Below are positions 9,525 through 16,420 of a DNA stretch of 64,000 nucleotides, piece after piece. The notes under the pieces are model-generated. The model had not been told where the DNA came from. It searched no databases and saw only the letters and a program-made list of their open reading frames with translations. Source of the DNA: Bacteroides mediterraneensis (GTDB taxonomy: Bacteria > Bacteroidota > Bacteroidia > Bacteroidales > Bacteroidaceae); NCBI RefSeq assembly GCF_900128455.1, contig NZ_LT635783.1, forward strand, positions 3,966,359-4,030,358, in the 5' to 3' direction. Numbering within the stretch: the first letter of the stretch is position 1; each line of letters begins with the position of its first letter. The position numbers and the translations under genes are program-made.

Positions 9525-10019
9525 ATGAGACATAATAAAAAATTCAACCATTTAGGTCGTACTGCTTCTCACAGAAATGCAATGCTGTCAAACATGGCAT
9601 GTTCTTTGATCAAGCACAAAAGAATCACTACGACTGTTGCGAAGGCTAAAGCTTTGAAGAAGTTCGTTGAGCCGCTGATTACGAGATCTAAAGAAGACAC
9701 TACTAACTCTCGTCGTGTTGTATTTAGCAACCTGCAAGATAAGTATGCTGTAACTGAACTGTTCAAAGAAATCTCTGTAAAGGTTGCTGATCGTCCGGGT
9801 GGTTACACTCGTATTATCAAGACTGGTCACCGTCTGGGTGATAACGCAGAAATGTGTTTCATCGAATTGGTAGACTACAACGAGAACATGGCTAAGACAG
9901 CTGCCAAGAAAGCAACTCGTACTCGTCGTTCTAAGAAATCAACTGCAACAGCTGAAGCACCGGTTGCTGAAGCATCAGCAGCTGAAGCTACTACAGAGGA
10001 AGCCCCTAAAGCTGAATAA
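9525..10019 (+). CDS. rplQ: 50S ribosomal protein L17 with Ala/Lys/Glu-rich tail
   Basis: A 164-residue L17. The core (about residues 1-122) begins [20 protein letters not shown] and includes the [20 protein letters not shown] block. From about residue 125 a low-complexity tail rich in alanine, lysine and glutamate follows ([20 protein letters not shown] onward). Such tails on L17 are frequent in Bacteroidetes. It is the last gene of the cluster and is followed by a strong terminator 22 bases downstream. Confidence 0.96.
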   Translation: MRHNKKFNHLGRTASHRNAMLSNMACSLIKHKRITTTVAKAKALKKFVEPLITRSKEDTTNSRRVVFSNLQDKYAVTELFKEISVKVADRPGGYTRIIKTGHRLGDNAEMCFIELVDYNENMAKTAAKKATRTRRSKKSTATAEAPVAEASAAEATTEEAPKAE

Positions 10020-10041
10020 TTCTGTAACATGCGATATATTT

Positions 10042-10073
10042 AAAAGGCTATGCAATCAGCATAGCCTTTTTTT
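10042..10073 (+). terminator. Rho-independent terminator of the ribosomal cluster
   Basis: A perfect 12-bp stem (AAAAGGCTATGC at 10042-10053 with GCATAGCCTTTT at 10059-10070), a five-base loop AATCA, and a T run through 10073. It lies 22 bases after the rplQ stop, and the A-rich left arm may let it act in both directions. Confidence 0.92.
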
Positions 10074-10137
10074 GTGCCAATGTGGTAGTATCCTTAATTT
10101 GTGAATGGGGTTTATTGTTACTTTTACCCACTTCTTT

Positions 10138-10324
10138 GTATGCATTCGGACAAATTTATCTTTTACACTTTAAGATTGGGTTGTATTCGCTATCGCAAAG
10201 CTACAACCCAACTTCAATTATTATGGATAGATTGGAATTTGAAGAATTAGAATTGCAAGTGCAACAAAGCGTTCTGTAGTTGAAATCGTACCCTCAACAG
10301 ATAGGTGCAAGTTATTTACCTATC
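10138..10324 (+). pseudogene. IS66-family relic, left part (end + truncated tnpA)
   Basis: A decayed copy of the left end of an IS66 element. It runs parallel to 10325-10510 of the intact element next to it: a terminal GTATGCATTCGGAC against GTAAGCATTCGGAC, a hairpin, then ATG at 10223 starting MDRLEFEELELQVQQSVL, which is stopped at 10277-10279 where the intact copy reads on. The reading frame is lost after that. Its other part continues at 12934, beyond the inserted younger element. The segment has no coding potential of its own. Confidence 0.85.
10317..10324. repeat. Target site duplication TACCTATC, left copy
   Basis: The eight bases TACCTATC directly before the left terminal repeat of the IS66 element are repeated exactly at 12926-12933 directly after its right terminal repeat. 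Eight bases is the usual duplication length for the IS66 family, so this defines the insertion and its boundaries. Confidence 0.93.
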
Positions 10325-10356
10325 GTAAGCATTCGGACAAATGCACCTTTTACACC

Positions 10357-10404
10357 TTGAGGTTTGATTGTAGCTTTGCGGCAGCGAATACAATCAAACC
10401 TCAA
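10357..10404 (+). repeat. 16-bp inverted repeat hairpin upstream of IS66 tnpA
   Basis: TTGAGGTTTGATTGTA (10357-10372) pairs perfectly with TACAATCAAACCTCAA (10389-10404) around a 16-base loop, ending five bases before the tnpA ATG. The relic copy at about 10169-10210 keeps the same stem with three compensating base changes and one bulge, so the structure is conserved while the sequence is not. It could shield tnpA from impinging transcription or form part of the end recognised by the transposase; which is not known. Confidence 0.8.
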
Positions 10405-10409
10405 TTATT

Positions 10410-10733
10410 ATGAATAGACTGGAATTTGAAGAATTGGAATTACAGGTACAACAAAGCGGCCTGCCGTTGAAGTCGTACCTACAACAGATAGGTATAAGTT
10501 ATTCAACCTATCATTACTGGCGTAGAAAATGTTCGGTTGACAGGAACAGTGTTAAACAGGAGCTGGTTCCCATCAGTCTTAAACAGTCAGTCATGGAATC
10601 GTCCCCTGAAGGACAAGTGCCGCATGGTGTGTCCGTTCTGTTTCCCAACGGTCTTCGTGCCCACTTCGGGAACGGGTCAGAAGAGATACTGATGGAGCTG
10701 TTCACCCAAAGTCTTCGAGGCGGCCATGTTTAA
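10410..10733 (+). CDS. tnpA: IS66 accessory protein TnpA
   Basis: A 107-residue protein of the IS66 TnpA (OrfA) family. It starts MNRLEFEELELQVQQSGL, includes a helix-turn-helix-like segment with SYSTYHYWRRK (about residues 30-40), and ends with LFPNGLRAHFG then GSEEILMEL, typical of the small IS66 OrfA. Its role is in transposition together with TnpB and TnpC; the biochemical function is not established. It overlaps tnpB by eight bases, suggesting coupling. Confidence 0.88.
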   Translation: MNRLEFEELELQVQQSGLPLKSYLQQIGISYSTYHYWRRKCSVDRNSVKQELVPISLKQSVMESSPEGQVPHGVSVLFPNGLRAHFGNGSEEILMELFTQSLRGGHV

Positions 10734-11094
10734 CCTGAACGACACGATGCGCTACTTCCTGTGTCCTGGCAGGACAGATATGCGCAAGGGTATCAGTTCG
10801 CTGTGCGGAGTGGTACATGAGAAGATGAACAGCGAAGTGAAGAACGGGGATGTCTTCATCTTCATCGGTTCCAGCCGCAGGCTCATGAAACTGCTTCATG
10901 CAGAAGACGGAGGTATGGTGATGTATGTAAAACGCCTGGAGGCGGGCCGCTTCAAACTGCCGGAGTACGATCCCCAATCAAACAGCTATCCCATGGAATG
11001 GCGCGACCTGGTGATGATGGTCGAGGGCATTCAGGAAAATCCGCAGCAGAGGCTCCGGCGCCTGAGGGCAGAGCGCAAGGAATATCATGTATAA
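10726..11094 (+). CDS. tnpB: IS66 family protein TnpB (Orf2)
   Basis: A 122-residue IS66 Orf2 protein. The hallmark TDMRKGISSLCGVV near residue 17 and GDVFIFIGSSRRLMKLLHAE followed by DGGMVMYVKRLEAGRF are family signatures. It is required alongside TnpA and TnpC for transposition in studied IS66 elements, but has no known enzyme activity. It is not related to the TnpB nuclease of IS200/IS605. It overlaps the end of tnpA and is followed by a 79-base gap holding a short GCGGAT/ATCCGC inverted repeat before tnpC. Confidence 0.9.
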   Translation: MFNLNDTMRYFLCPGRTDMRKGISSLCGVVHEKMNSEVKNGDVFIFIGSSRRLMKLLHAEDGGMVMYVKRLEAGRFKLPEYDPQSNSYPMEWRDLVMMVEGIQENPQQRLRRLRAERKEYHV

Positions 11095-11173
11095 TATGCT
11101 TCCGGAGTGAACAAAAGTGCGGATATTATTGTGTAATCCGCTTATATTTAGTATATTTACATAAACAAAACAG

Positions 11174-12814
11174 ATGCGGACAATGGAAGAAAAGGATATA
11201 CTGCTCAAGACGATAGAAGGGCTGAATGCCTCCATTGCTTCGTTGTCTGCCACTAATAAGGATCAGGCGGAACAGATTAAGAATCTGCAGGAACGAATCA
11301 AAGAGCTGACGGCTCAGATTGCATGGCTGAACCGCCAGCTCTTTGGGCGTAAGACAGAAAAGCTTCCCGTATATAATCCCGATATGCCCGACCTTTTTGC
11401 CGAAGAGTTTGCCGGACTCCGGTATCAGGCGGAAGAAAAGCGTGACGGGGCCGTGGAGCAGATAGAAAAGGAACTGGTGGAAGTCCGGAAGCAGAAGCGT
11501 CAGAACCGCAAAATGACAGAGGATCTGCCCATACTCGAAACCGAGGTTATAGAGCCGGCCGGTGTGGACCTGTCCTTATATCGTAGGATTGGCGAAGAGG
11601 TAACCAAAGTGGTCAAGCACAAACCGGGGATGCTCTATGTCAAGGAAATTATCCGTCCCAAATATGCGCTCAAGGACAGCACCCGGCTTCCTCCCGCAGG
11701 GCAGAAAGGCGTGGAGATTGCCCCCATGCCGCTGATGCCCGTCGACAAGTGCATCGCCGACACCAGCCTGCTTGCCGAGATACTGCTTCAGAAGTATGAA
11801 TATCACGTCCCGTTCTACCGGCAGATACAGCAGTACCGGCATCTTGGGATGAAAGGCCTTACGGAAAGTACGCTGGACGGATGGTTCAAAAAAACGGTGG
11901 AGCTGCTCAGGCCTCTGTATGAGGAGCTCAAGAAGGAAGTCTTTTCCTGCGACTATGTACAGGCGGACGAAACCACTGTTCCGGTCATCAACAAGGAAAA
12001 GCACAGGGCCGACAAGGAATACCTGTGGATGGTAAGGTCGGTCATGAAGAAACTGGTCATCTTCCATTACGACCAGGGATCGCGTGCCGGAGCGGTCATC
12101 GAATCCCTGGCAAATCAATATCACTTCAAGGGTTATCTTCAATGCGACGGTTTTGCAGGCTATGAGACAGCCTTCAGAACCAACCCCGACGTGCGGCTGC
12201 TCAACTGCCTGGTGCATATCCGCCGTCATTTTGAACAGGCTCTGGATGAAAACCGGGAGATGGCCGAACATGGCCTGACCCAGATACAGCATATTTACCG
12301 GATTGAACACTGCTGCGATAAGGCGGGCCTGTCGTACGACGAGCGGAAGACGAAGCGCCGGGAACTGGCCGGACCTGTCATGAATACCATAAAAGTGTGG
12401 ATGGAAACGGAAGGAATCAAGTACAGCCCCAATTCCCAGATCGGGAAAGCCATCACGTATGCCTATACCCGATGGGACAACATGATGGGATGTCTGGAGG
12501 ACGGACGCCTGCTCTGGGATAACAATCTGGCTGAAAATGTCATCCGGCCGATTACTCTGGGACGGAAAAATTACCTCTTCTGCGGCAACCATGAGGCAGC
12601 GGCTAATATGTCGGTCATCTGTTCCCTGCTGGCCACCTGTAAGGCACATGATGTAAACCCAAGGGATTATCTGAATGATGTCATCGCCCGAATGCCCTAT
12701 CACAAAAAGGCTACTCATGAGGAACTGCTGGAACTGCTTCCACATAAATGGAAGCTGCAACATCCGGAAAGTGCATTGACAAAACAAGAGGAGGAAGCCG
12801 GCAACCGGTGCTGA
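11174..12814 (+). CDS. tnpC: IS66 family transposase TnpC
   Basis: A 546-residue DDE-type transposase. The first 70 residues form a coiled coil (leucine-heptad pattern NKDQAEQIKNLQERIKELTA). A zinc-finger-like and linker region follows, then the catalytic core with QADETTVPV, LQCDGFAGYE and NNLAENVIRPITLGRKNYLF, where the D, D and E residues are expected to be catalytic. The C-terminal IS66 domain contains LLATCKAHDVNPRDYL. A second start at 11183 (MEEKDILL) is equally possible. The frame is intact. Confidence 0.93.
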   Translation: MRTMEEKDILLKTIEGLNASIASLSATNKDQAEQIKNLQERIKELTAQIAWLNRQLFGRKTEKLPVYNPDMPDLFAEEFAGLRYQAEEKRDGAVEQIEKELVEVRKQKRQNRKMTEDLPILETEVIEPAGVDLSLYRRIGEEVTKVVKHKPGMLYVKEIIRPKYALKDSTRLPPAGQKGVEIAPMPLMPVDKCIADTSLLAEILLQKYEYHVPFYRQIQQYRHLGMKGLTESTLDGWFKKTVELLRPLYEELKKEVFSCDYVQADETTVPVINKEKHRADKEYLWMVRSVMKKLVIFHYDQGSRAGAVIESLANQYHFKGYLQCDGFAGYETAFRTNPDVRLLNCLVHIRRHFEQALDENREMAEHGLTQIQHIYRIEHCCDKAGLSYDERKTKRRELAGPVMNTIKVWMETEGIKYSPNSQIGKAITYAYTRWDNMMGCLEDGRLLWDNNLAENVIRPITLGRKNYLFCGNHEAAANMSVICSLLATCKAHDVNPRDYLNDVIARMPYHKKATHEELLELLPHKWKLQHPESALTKQEEEAGNRC

Positions 12815-12839
12815 CTGCAACATATAGGTTCAATAAAAT

Positions 12840-12882
12840 AATAGCGACTGCAACTATTAGGTTTATAGTGACAGTCGCTATT
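12840..12882 (+). terminator. Hairpin near IS66 right end, possible terminator
   Basis: A perfect 11-bp stem, AATAGCGACTG (12840-12850) with CAGTCGCTATT (12872-12882), lies 25 bases after the tnpC stop, within the element and about 43 bases from its right end. Only a short T-rich stretch follows, so it may be a weak terminator or a structural feature of the element. Confidence 0.5.
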
Positions 12883-12925
12883 GTTGTATATAAAGTTCAA
12901 TACCTGTAGTTTAACAAATGCTTAC

Positions 12926-12933
12926 TACCTATC
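12926..12933. repeat. Target site duplication TACCTATC, right copy
   Basis: An exact duplicate of 10317-10324, directly after the right terminal repeat of the IS66 element. Removing the element and one copy restores a continuous relic sequence (...GTTATTTACCTATCACTATTGGACGG), which confirms the insertion. Confidence 0.93.
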
Positions 12934-13028
12934 ACTATTGGACGGGAAAATAACCTCTTCTGCGGTAACCATTAGGCGGTGGTCAATATGTCGGTCATTT
13001 CTTCCTCGTTGGCCGCTTGTAAGGCGTC
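12934..13028 (+). pseudogene. IS66-family relic, right part (tnpC fragment)
   Basis: This segment aligns with the intact tnpC at about 12550-12650: both read CCTCTTCTGCGG, AACCAT, then AATATGTCGGTCAT and a shared GCTTGTAAGGC/CCTGTAAGGC end. It carries an in-frame stop (ATTAG for ATGAG) and ends abruptly. Joined with 10138-10324, it shows that the older IS66 had lost everything between the start of tnpA and the end of tnpC before the younger copy landed. Confidence 0.8.
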
Positions 13029-13107
13029 AAACTGGTGTTTCAGGAAAGTAAAGTACATAGAGGACGCAACGCAGAGAAATGTTCAGATTTCGATGGGGGC
13101 TTAAAAA

Positions 13108-13350
13108 TGCTGTAAACAGCCTGAAAAGCCCGTTGTTGCACTATACAAACTCCTGTCCGATTACGGACAACAGGCCAACAGCATGAGAAGGGGCTGTTAT
13201 GTGAATAAGGGTGTGGCACTGGCTTGTGTCGTCATTACCGACTTGTGTGTCGTTTTAGTCTGTGGTCTTGGCTACTGGTGTAGCCAGTTGGAACAGGAAA
13301 GGATATGTAAAAGCCGTTTTATGAATACTATTAAGAAGTGCCTAAGATAA
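13108..13350 (+). pseudogene. Unrecognised gene fragment with one membrane segment
   Basis: An 80-codon open stretch without a convincing start, ending at TAA 13348-13350. It reads KPVVALYKLLSDYGQQANS, then one hydrophobic segment GVALACVVITDLCVVLVCG, then CSQLEQERICKSRF, which looks like the start of a coiled coil. The architecture (short N-terminus, one membrane anchor, coiled coil) is seen in some accessory proteins of mobilisable elements, but I do not recognise the family. It is probably the truncated remains of an accessory gene. Confidence 0.4.
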
Positions 13351-13362
13351 AGGTGGAGAGTA

Positions 13363-13563
13363 TTATCTTACAATGTGATTAGTTATGTAATTGACTAAGT
13401 TTCCAATGTTTATTTCCCCATTTCTTTTATTTTTCATTTGTCTTAAAATATTAGGGAAAACAATAAACACAATAAGTATTGCCCACCATTTTAGAAATAC
13501 TACTAAAGATGTGATTGCTAAGAATACGAGGATTCTTATAATCTCTATTTTGAAAGAGTCCAT
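13363..13563 (-). CDS. Small two-segment membrane protein, uncertain
   Basis: A 66-residue open frame on the minus strand starting MDSFKIEIIRILVFLAITS. It has two adjacent hydrophobic stretches (about residues 9-23 and 26-38) and a basic, polar C-terminus (RQMKNKRNGEINIGN). It is AT-rich and lies among gene fragments, so it may be a small accessory gene or another relic. No family is recognised. A plus-strand frame over the same bases (13391-13585) looks like its shadow. Confidence 0.3.
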   Translation of the reverse strand: MDSFKIEIIRILVFLAITSLVVFLKWWAILIVFIVFPNILRQMKNKRNGEINIGNLVNYITNHIVR

Positions 13564-13605
13564 GATTATGATGTTGTTTTTTTAATAATATGCTAACTTG
13601 ACAGC

Positions 13606-13746
13606 TCATTCGCAGGCTGTTGTAATGGGTTCTATATAGCCATTTTCACATTCATCCAATATGGCATTGAGAAATTCTTCTCACGTTGGTTTGTTGGCTC
13701 TTGTTTGAGGTATATATGGGCTTTCGAACAAACAGATTTTTCTCAT
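13606..13746 (-). pseudogene. Unrecognised gene fragment with internal stop
   Basis: Read on the minus strand from ATG at 13746: MRKICLFESPYIPQTRANKP, then T, an in-frame TGA (13681-13683), then EEFLNAILDECENGYIEPIT followed by TACE and a stop at 13606-13608. The two parts share one frame and read as ordinary protein, so a single nonsense change may have broken a small gene. I do not recognise the family. It fits the decayed character of this stretch. Confidence 0.35.
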
Positions 13747-13831
13747 AAGTTCTTATTCTAGATGTTAACGGCCTAAATATATCAACGAATTTGTTATGTT
13801 TTTCTATTTAACAGTATTTTAACTCAGCATT

Positions 13832-14059
13832 TCATAAAAAAGTCAATACAGCTTTAGTTGACCAAATTGTTGCGTATTCGTTATGTTCCTTGATTCTTTT
13901 AACTATAAGGTCAAAACATGCTTTTGTCAGAGGGGTAAGCGTTTCGGGTTTCTCTCCGTTAAAGTCCTCTCCATATATCAGATTATCCGCATCTATACCG
14001 TGATTGTAGTTCTCACGAATAGGGTTTGTAGGCTGTATGAGAGAATATTCATATTTAGG
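13832..14059 (-). pseudogene. Unrecognised 3' gene fragment
   Basis: A 75-codon stretch on the minus strand with no start, ending at TGA 13832-13834. It reads EYSLIQPTNPIRENYNHGID then ADNLIYGEDFNGEKPETL and FDLIVKRIKEHNEY, a well-behaved charged soluble protein sequence. A stop codon lies just upstream in the same frame (about 14060-14062), and the region runs into the IS1182-like element 70 bases away. It looks like the tail of a gene truncated in this island. Function unknown. Confidence 0.4.
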
Positions 14060-14278
14060 TTACGATAGGTCTTATTGGAGAATTCTATCGTTTCAGACTC
14101 TTTAAGGGCATATAATTGGTGGAGTACGACAAAGAGGCTGTCTCAAAATGAATTGAGATGGCCTCTGTCGTTTCATATCAGACTGAAGTCGTTTGGATTT
14201 TTCTCAAAAAAAGGAATTTACAAGTTTCTTTCTACAGATTTCATCGCTTTAAACGGTTTTTTCTTGGTCAGAAGCCTC

Positions 14279-15790
14279 CTAAGAGGCTACTTTTGCAAGA
14301 TTATGCGCTATGGCCAGCAGGCCAAATTCAATTTCCACCTTCTTCAGTCCACGGAGATGGAACCTCTTGAAGTGCTTGTTGTTCTTGAGGTTTCCAAATA
14401 CGGCTTCCACATCCTGCGGCCGCTGGCTCCGGTATTTAAGACCTTCCGCAGAAAGGAGTTTCTCACGTTCCCTTTCCTTGATTTTCCTCAGCCTGTGGTT
14501 TACCTGCACAATCCTTTCCGACCGGCTTCTGTGACACCGGCATCTTAACGGGCAGCCCTTGCAGTTCCGGGCCCTGTACCTTGAGATGGTCTGTACAAAA
14601 CCGTTGTCCGTCGTCCGCTTTACATCGGAGAGTCTTTTCATCCTCTGTCCCATCGGACAGTACATCCCGTCGGTTTCTTCATTATAGTAAAAGTTGGCAG
14701 ACAGGAACGGGTCATTCCTGAAGCTCCTTTTCTGTTCCTTGTGGAAATAGCTGTACTTTATGAAGGTTTCAATGCCATGCCTGAAGGCGTACAGGTAGTT
14801 CTCCTCGCTTCCGTATCCGGCGTCACAGACGGACACGTCAGGATATCTGCCGTACAGGGAATGGAAGTCTTCCATGTGCAGGGGATAGGTGGAGGTGTCA
14901 CCGGCACACTGGTGGAGGGTATAGTTCAGGATGAACTGTCTGTTGGTACTGACCTGCGGGTTGTATCCGGGCTTGAGCTGCCCGTTCCTCATGTGGTCCT
15001 CCTTCATCCGCATGAACGTGGCGTCGGGGTCTGTCTTGGAGTAGCTGTTGCGCCCATCGAGAATCTTTCCCTGGGATTCATATTTCTTCAGCTGTTCGGG
15101 CCATGCCTTCCTCACGCGCCGAACCTTGGCCTTCACTTTCCGGTCCGCATCCGTTCCCTCCAAGGCTTCATGTATCTGCTCCAGCGCCCTTTCCACCTTC
15201 TCGGGGGTGATGTCCTGGTAAGTGACGGGAGCGGAGTCGCGCAACTCCTGCTTGGTGACGGACTCGGCGTACCGCCATATTTCCTCAAGCTGTTCCGCGA
15301 TTCTGGAGATGCGGGTGTGGATGGACTTGCCCCAGACGAACGTATAACGGTTGGCGTTTGCTTCCATCTTCGTCCCGTCGGTGCAGGCCACGTCCAGACT
15401 TACAAAGCCCTCCGCCACGAGGAACTTCACGATGGTGGCGAAGACGGTCTTGAGCACATCCTTCAGCCGACTGCTGCGGAAACGGTTGATGGTGTTGTGG
15501 TCAGGAGTCACATTGCCGGTCAGCCACATGAAGCGGATGTCATTGCGGCAAAACTCTTCGATGCGGCGGCTGGAATAGATGTTGCGCAGATAGGCATATA
15601 CCAGAATCTGCAGCATCATGCGGGGATGGTAGGCCGGACAGCCTTTGACGGAGTACTTGCGGTAAAGTTCTTCCAGGCTGATCTGTTCAATGATACGGTG
15701 AACAACCCGGACCGGGTCGTTCTGGGGAATAAAATCGCCTAAACACGGAGGTAAAAGCAGATTATCGTTGGAGGTATAGTTTTTAAACAT
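14279..15790 (-). CDS. IS1182-like DDE transposase
   Basis: A 503-residue transposase of the IS1182/IS5-like group. The N-terminal domain (DUF772-like, about residues 20-100) reads IPQNDPVRVVHRIIEQIS and MLQILVYAYLRNIYSSR. The catalytic region includes CTDGTKMEANANRYTF (first Asp), VCDAGYGSEENY (second Asp) and EAVFGNLKNNKHFKRFHLRG (Glu). A cysteine cluster (CKGCPLRCRCHRS) precedes the last motif. The frame is complete from the ATG at 15790 to the stop at 14279, so the element may be active. Confidence 0.9.
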   Translation of the reverse strand: MFKNYTSNDNLLLPPCLGDFIPQNDPVRVVHRIIEQISLEELYRKYSVKGCPAYHPRMMLQILVYAYLRNIYSSRRIEEFCRNDIRFMWLTGNVTPDHNTINRFRSSRLKDVLKTVFATIVKFLVAEGFVSLDVACTDGTKMEANANRYTFVWGKSIHTRISRIAEQLEEIWRYAESVTKQELRDSAPVTYQDITPEKVERALEQIHEALEGTDADRKVKAKVRRVRKAWPEQLKKYESQGKILDGRNSYSKTDPDATFMRMKEDHMRNGQLKPGYNPQVSTNRQFILNYTLHQCAGDTSTYPLHMEDFHSLYGRYPDVSVCDAGYGSEENYLYAFRHGIETFIKYSYFHKEQKRSFRNDPFLSANFYYNEETDGMYCPMGQRMKRLSDVKRTTDNGFVQTISRYRARNCKGCPLRCRCHRSRSERIVQVNHRLRKIKEREREKLLSAEGLKYRSQRPQDVEAVFGNLKNNKHFKRFHLRGLKKVEIEFGLLAIAHNLAKVAS

Positions 15791-15841
15791 TATCTTTGGG
15801 ATATATTGCTTGATTCCCTAAGATACAAAAAATTAGGGAGA

Positions 15842-15888
15842 CGGGCAAGTCCTGACTGAGCGAAGTTGGGGCTTGCCCGATTTTTTTT
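15842..15888 (+). terminator. Rightward terminator inside the IS1182-like element
   Basis: Stem CGGGCAAG (15842-15849) with CTTGCCCG (15872-15879), followed by A and eight T residues (15881-15888). It points rightward, opposite to the transposase gene, and would stop antisense transcripts crossing the element before they reach sufE. Confidence 0.75.
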
Positions 15889-15901
15889 GCAGACACAAAA
15901 A

Positions 15902-15938
15902 AGGCCATCTCAAATTATATTTCAATTTGAGACAGCCT
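15902..15938 (-). terminator. Leftward terminator formed by the IS right end
   Basis: Arms AGGCCATCTCAAATT (15902-15916) and AATTTGAGACAGCCT (15924-15938) pair with two mismatches. On the minus strand the hairpin is followed by six T residues (A run at 15897-15902 on the plus strand). It lies between the sufE stop and the transposase start and would block sufE readthrough into the transposase gene. Confidence 0.7.
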
Positions 15939-15970
15939 CTTTGTTCCTTATTATGCGTGAAGTGGTTTGC

Positions 15971-16405
15971 TTATGCTTTTTCCTCCATTTTGGCTTTAAA
16001 TGCCAAGGCATACATACGCATCTGTTTCACCATGGCCAGCAGACCGTTGCTGCGGGTCGGAGACAGATGCTCTTTCAGACCTATTTTGTCGATGAAATAG
16101 AGGTCGGCATTCAGGATTTCATCTGGAGTATGACCTGATACGACCTGAATCAGCAGGGAGATGATACCTTTTACTATCAGGGCATCACTTTCTGCCTGGA
16201 ATACTACCTTTCCGTCCACCAAGTCGGCCTGCAACCATACTCGGCTCTGGCAACCGTCAATCAGGTTCTGTTCTGTTTTGTATTTCGGGTCGAGCGGCTG
16301 CTGGTCGTTGCCCAAGTCAATAAGCAGCTGGTATTTGTCCATCCAATCCTCAAAGTCGCTGAATTCTTCGATTACTTCGTCCTGGAGTTCATTTATTGTT
16401 TTCAT
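15971..16405 (-). CDS. sufE: SufE family Fe-S cluster assembly protein
   Basis: A 144-residue SufE-like sulfur acceptor, which takes persulfide sulfur from a SufS-type cysteine desulfurase for Fe-S cluster building. The catalytic cysteine is in the conserved LIDGCQSRVWL segment (about residue 53), and the C-terminal SPTRSNGLLAMVKQM region is typical. It follows the M28 peptidase gene by 15 bases on the same strand and probably shares its transcript. No sufS, sufB, sufC or sufD lies in the window. Confidence 0.9.
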   Translation of the reverse strand: MKTINELQDEVIEEFSDFEDWMDKYQLLIDLGNDQQPLDPKYKTEQNLIDGCQSRVWLQADLVDGKVVFQAESDALIVKGIISLLIQVVSGHTPDEILNADLYFIDKIGLKEHLSPTRSNGLLAMVKQMRMYALAFKAKMEEKA

Positions 16406-16420
16406 TGTGATATTGTTTAA

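Larger units (their letters stand above)
10325..12925 (+). mobile_element. Intact IS66-family insertion sequence (about 2.6 kb)
   Basis: The ends are GTAAGCATTCGGACAAATGC at the left and ...TTAACAAATGCTTAC at the right, sharing a terminal inverted repeat GTAAGCATT. An exact 8-bp duplication (TACCTATC) flanks it. Inside are the three expected genes tnpA, tnpB and tnpC, all open and in one orientation, plus hairpins near each end. The clean duplication and open frames indicate a recent insertion. Its target is an older IS66 relic. The GC-richer coding differs from the AT-rich ribosomal genes to the left. Confidence 0.93.
14129..15944 (-). mobile_element. IS1182-like insertion sequence (about 1.8 kb)
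   Basis: It is bounded by perfect 19-bp inverted repeats: ACAAAGAGGCTGTCTCAAA (14129-14147) and its reverse complement at 15926-15944. Each terminal repeat is also the outer arm of a hairpin, since an imperfect copy (TTGAGATGGCCT / AGGCCATCTCAA) lies just inside. One intact transposase gene lies within, on the minus strand. I see no flanking target duplication. The element ends 26 bases from the sufE stop codon. Confidence 0.85.

Noticed and set aside
10082-10279. A 65-codon frame after the rplQ terminator
   Set aside because: Only its last 18 codons are protein-like, and they are the truncated tnpA of the IS66 relic; the rest is the relic's end and hairpin.
11576-12823. A 415-codon minus-strand frame across IS66 tnpC
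   Set aside because: It is a shadow of the transposase gene, whose DDE motifs are on the plus strand; no family similarity is seen.
14741-15742. A 333-codon plus-strand frame over the IS1182-like transposase
   Set aside because: It is antisense to the intact transposase and has no recognisable motifs.
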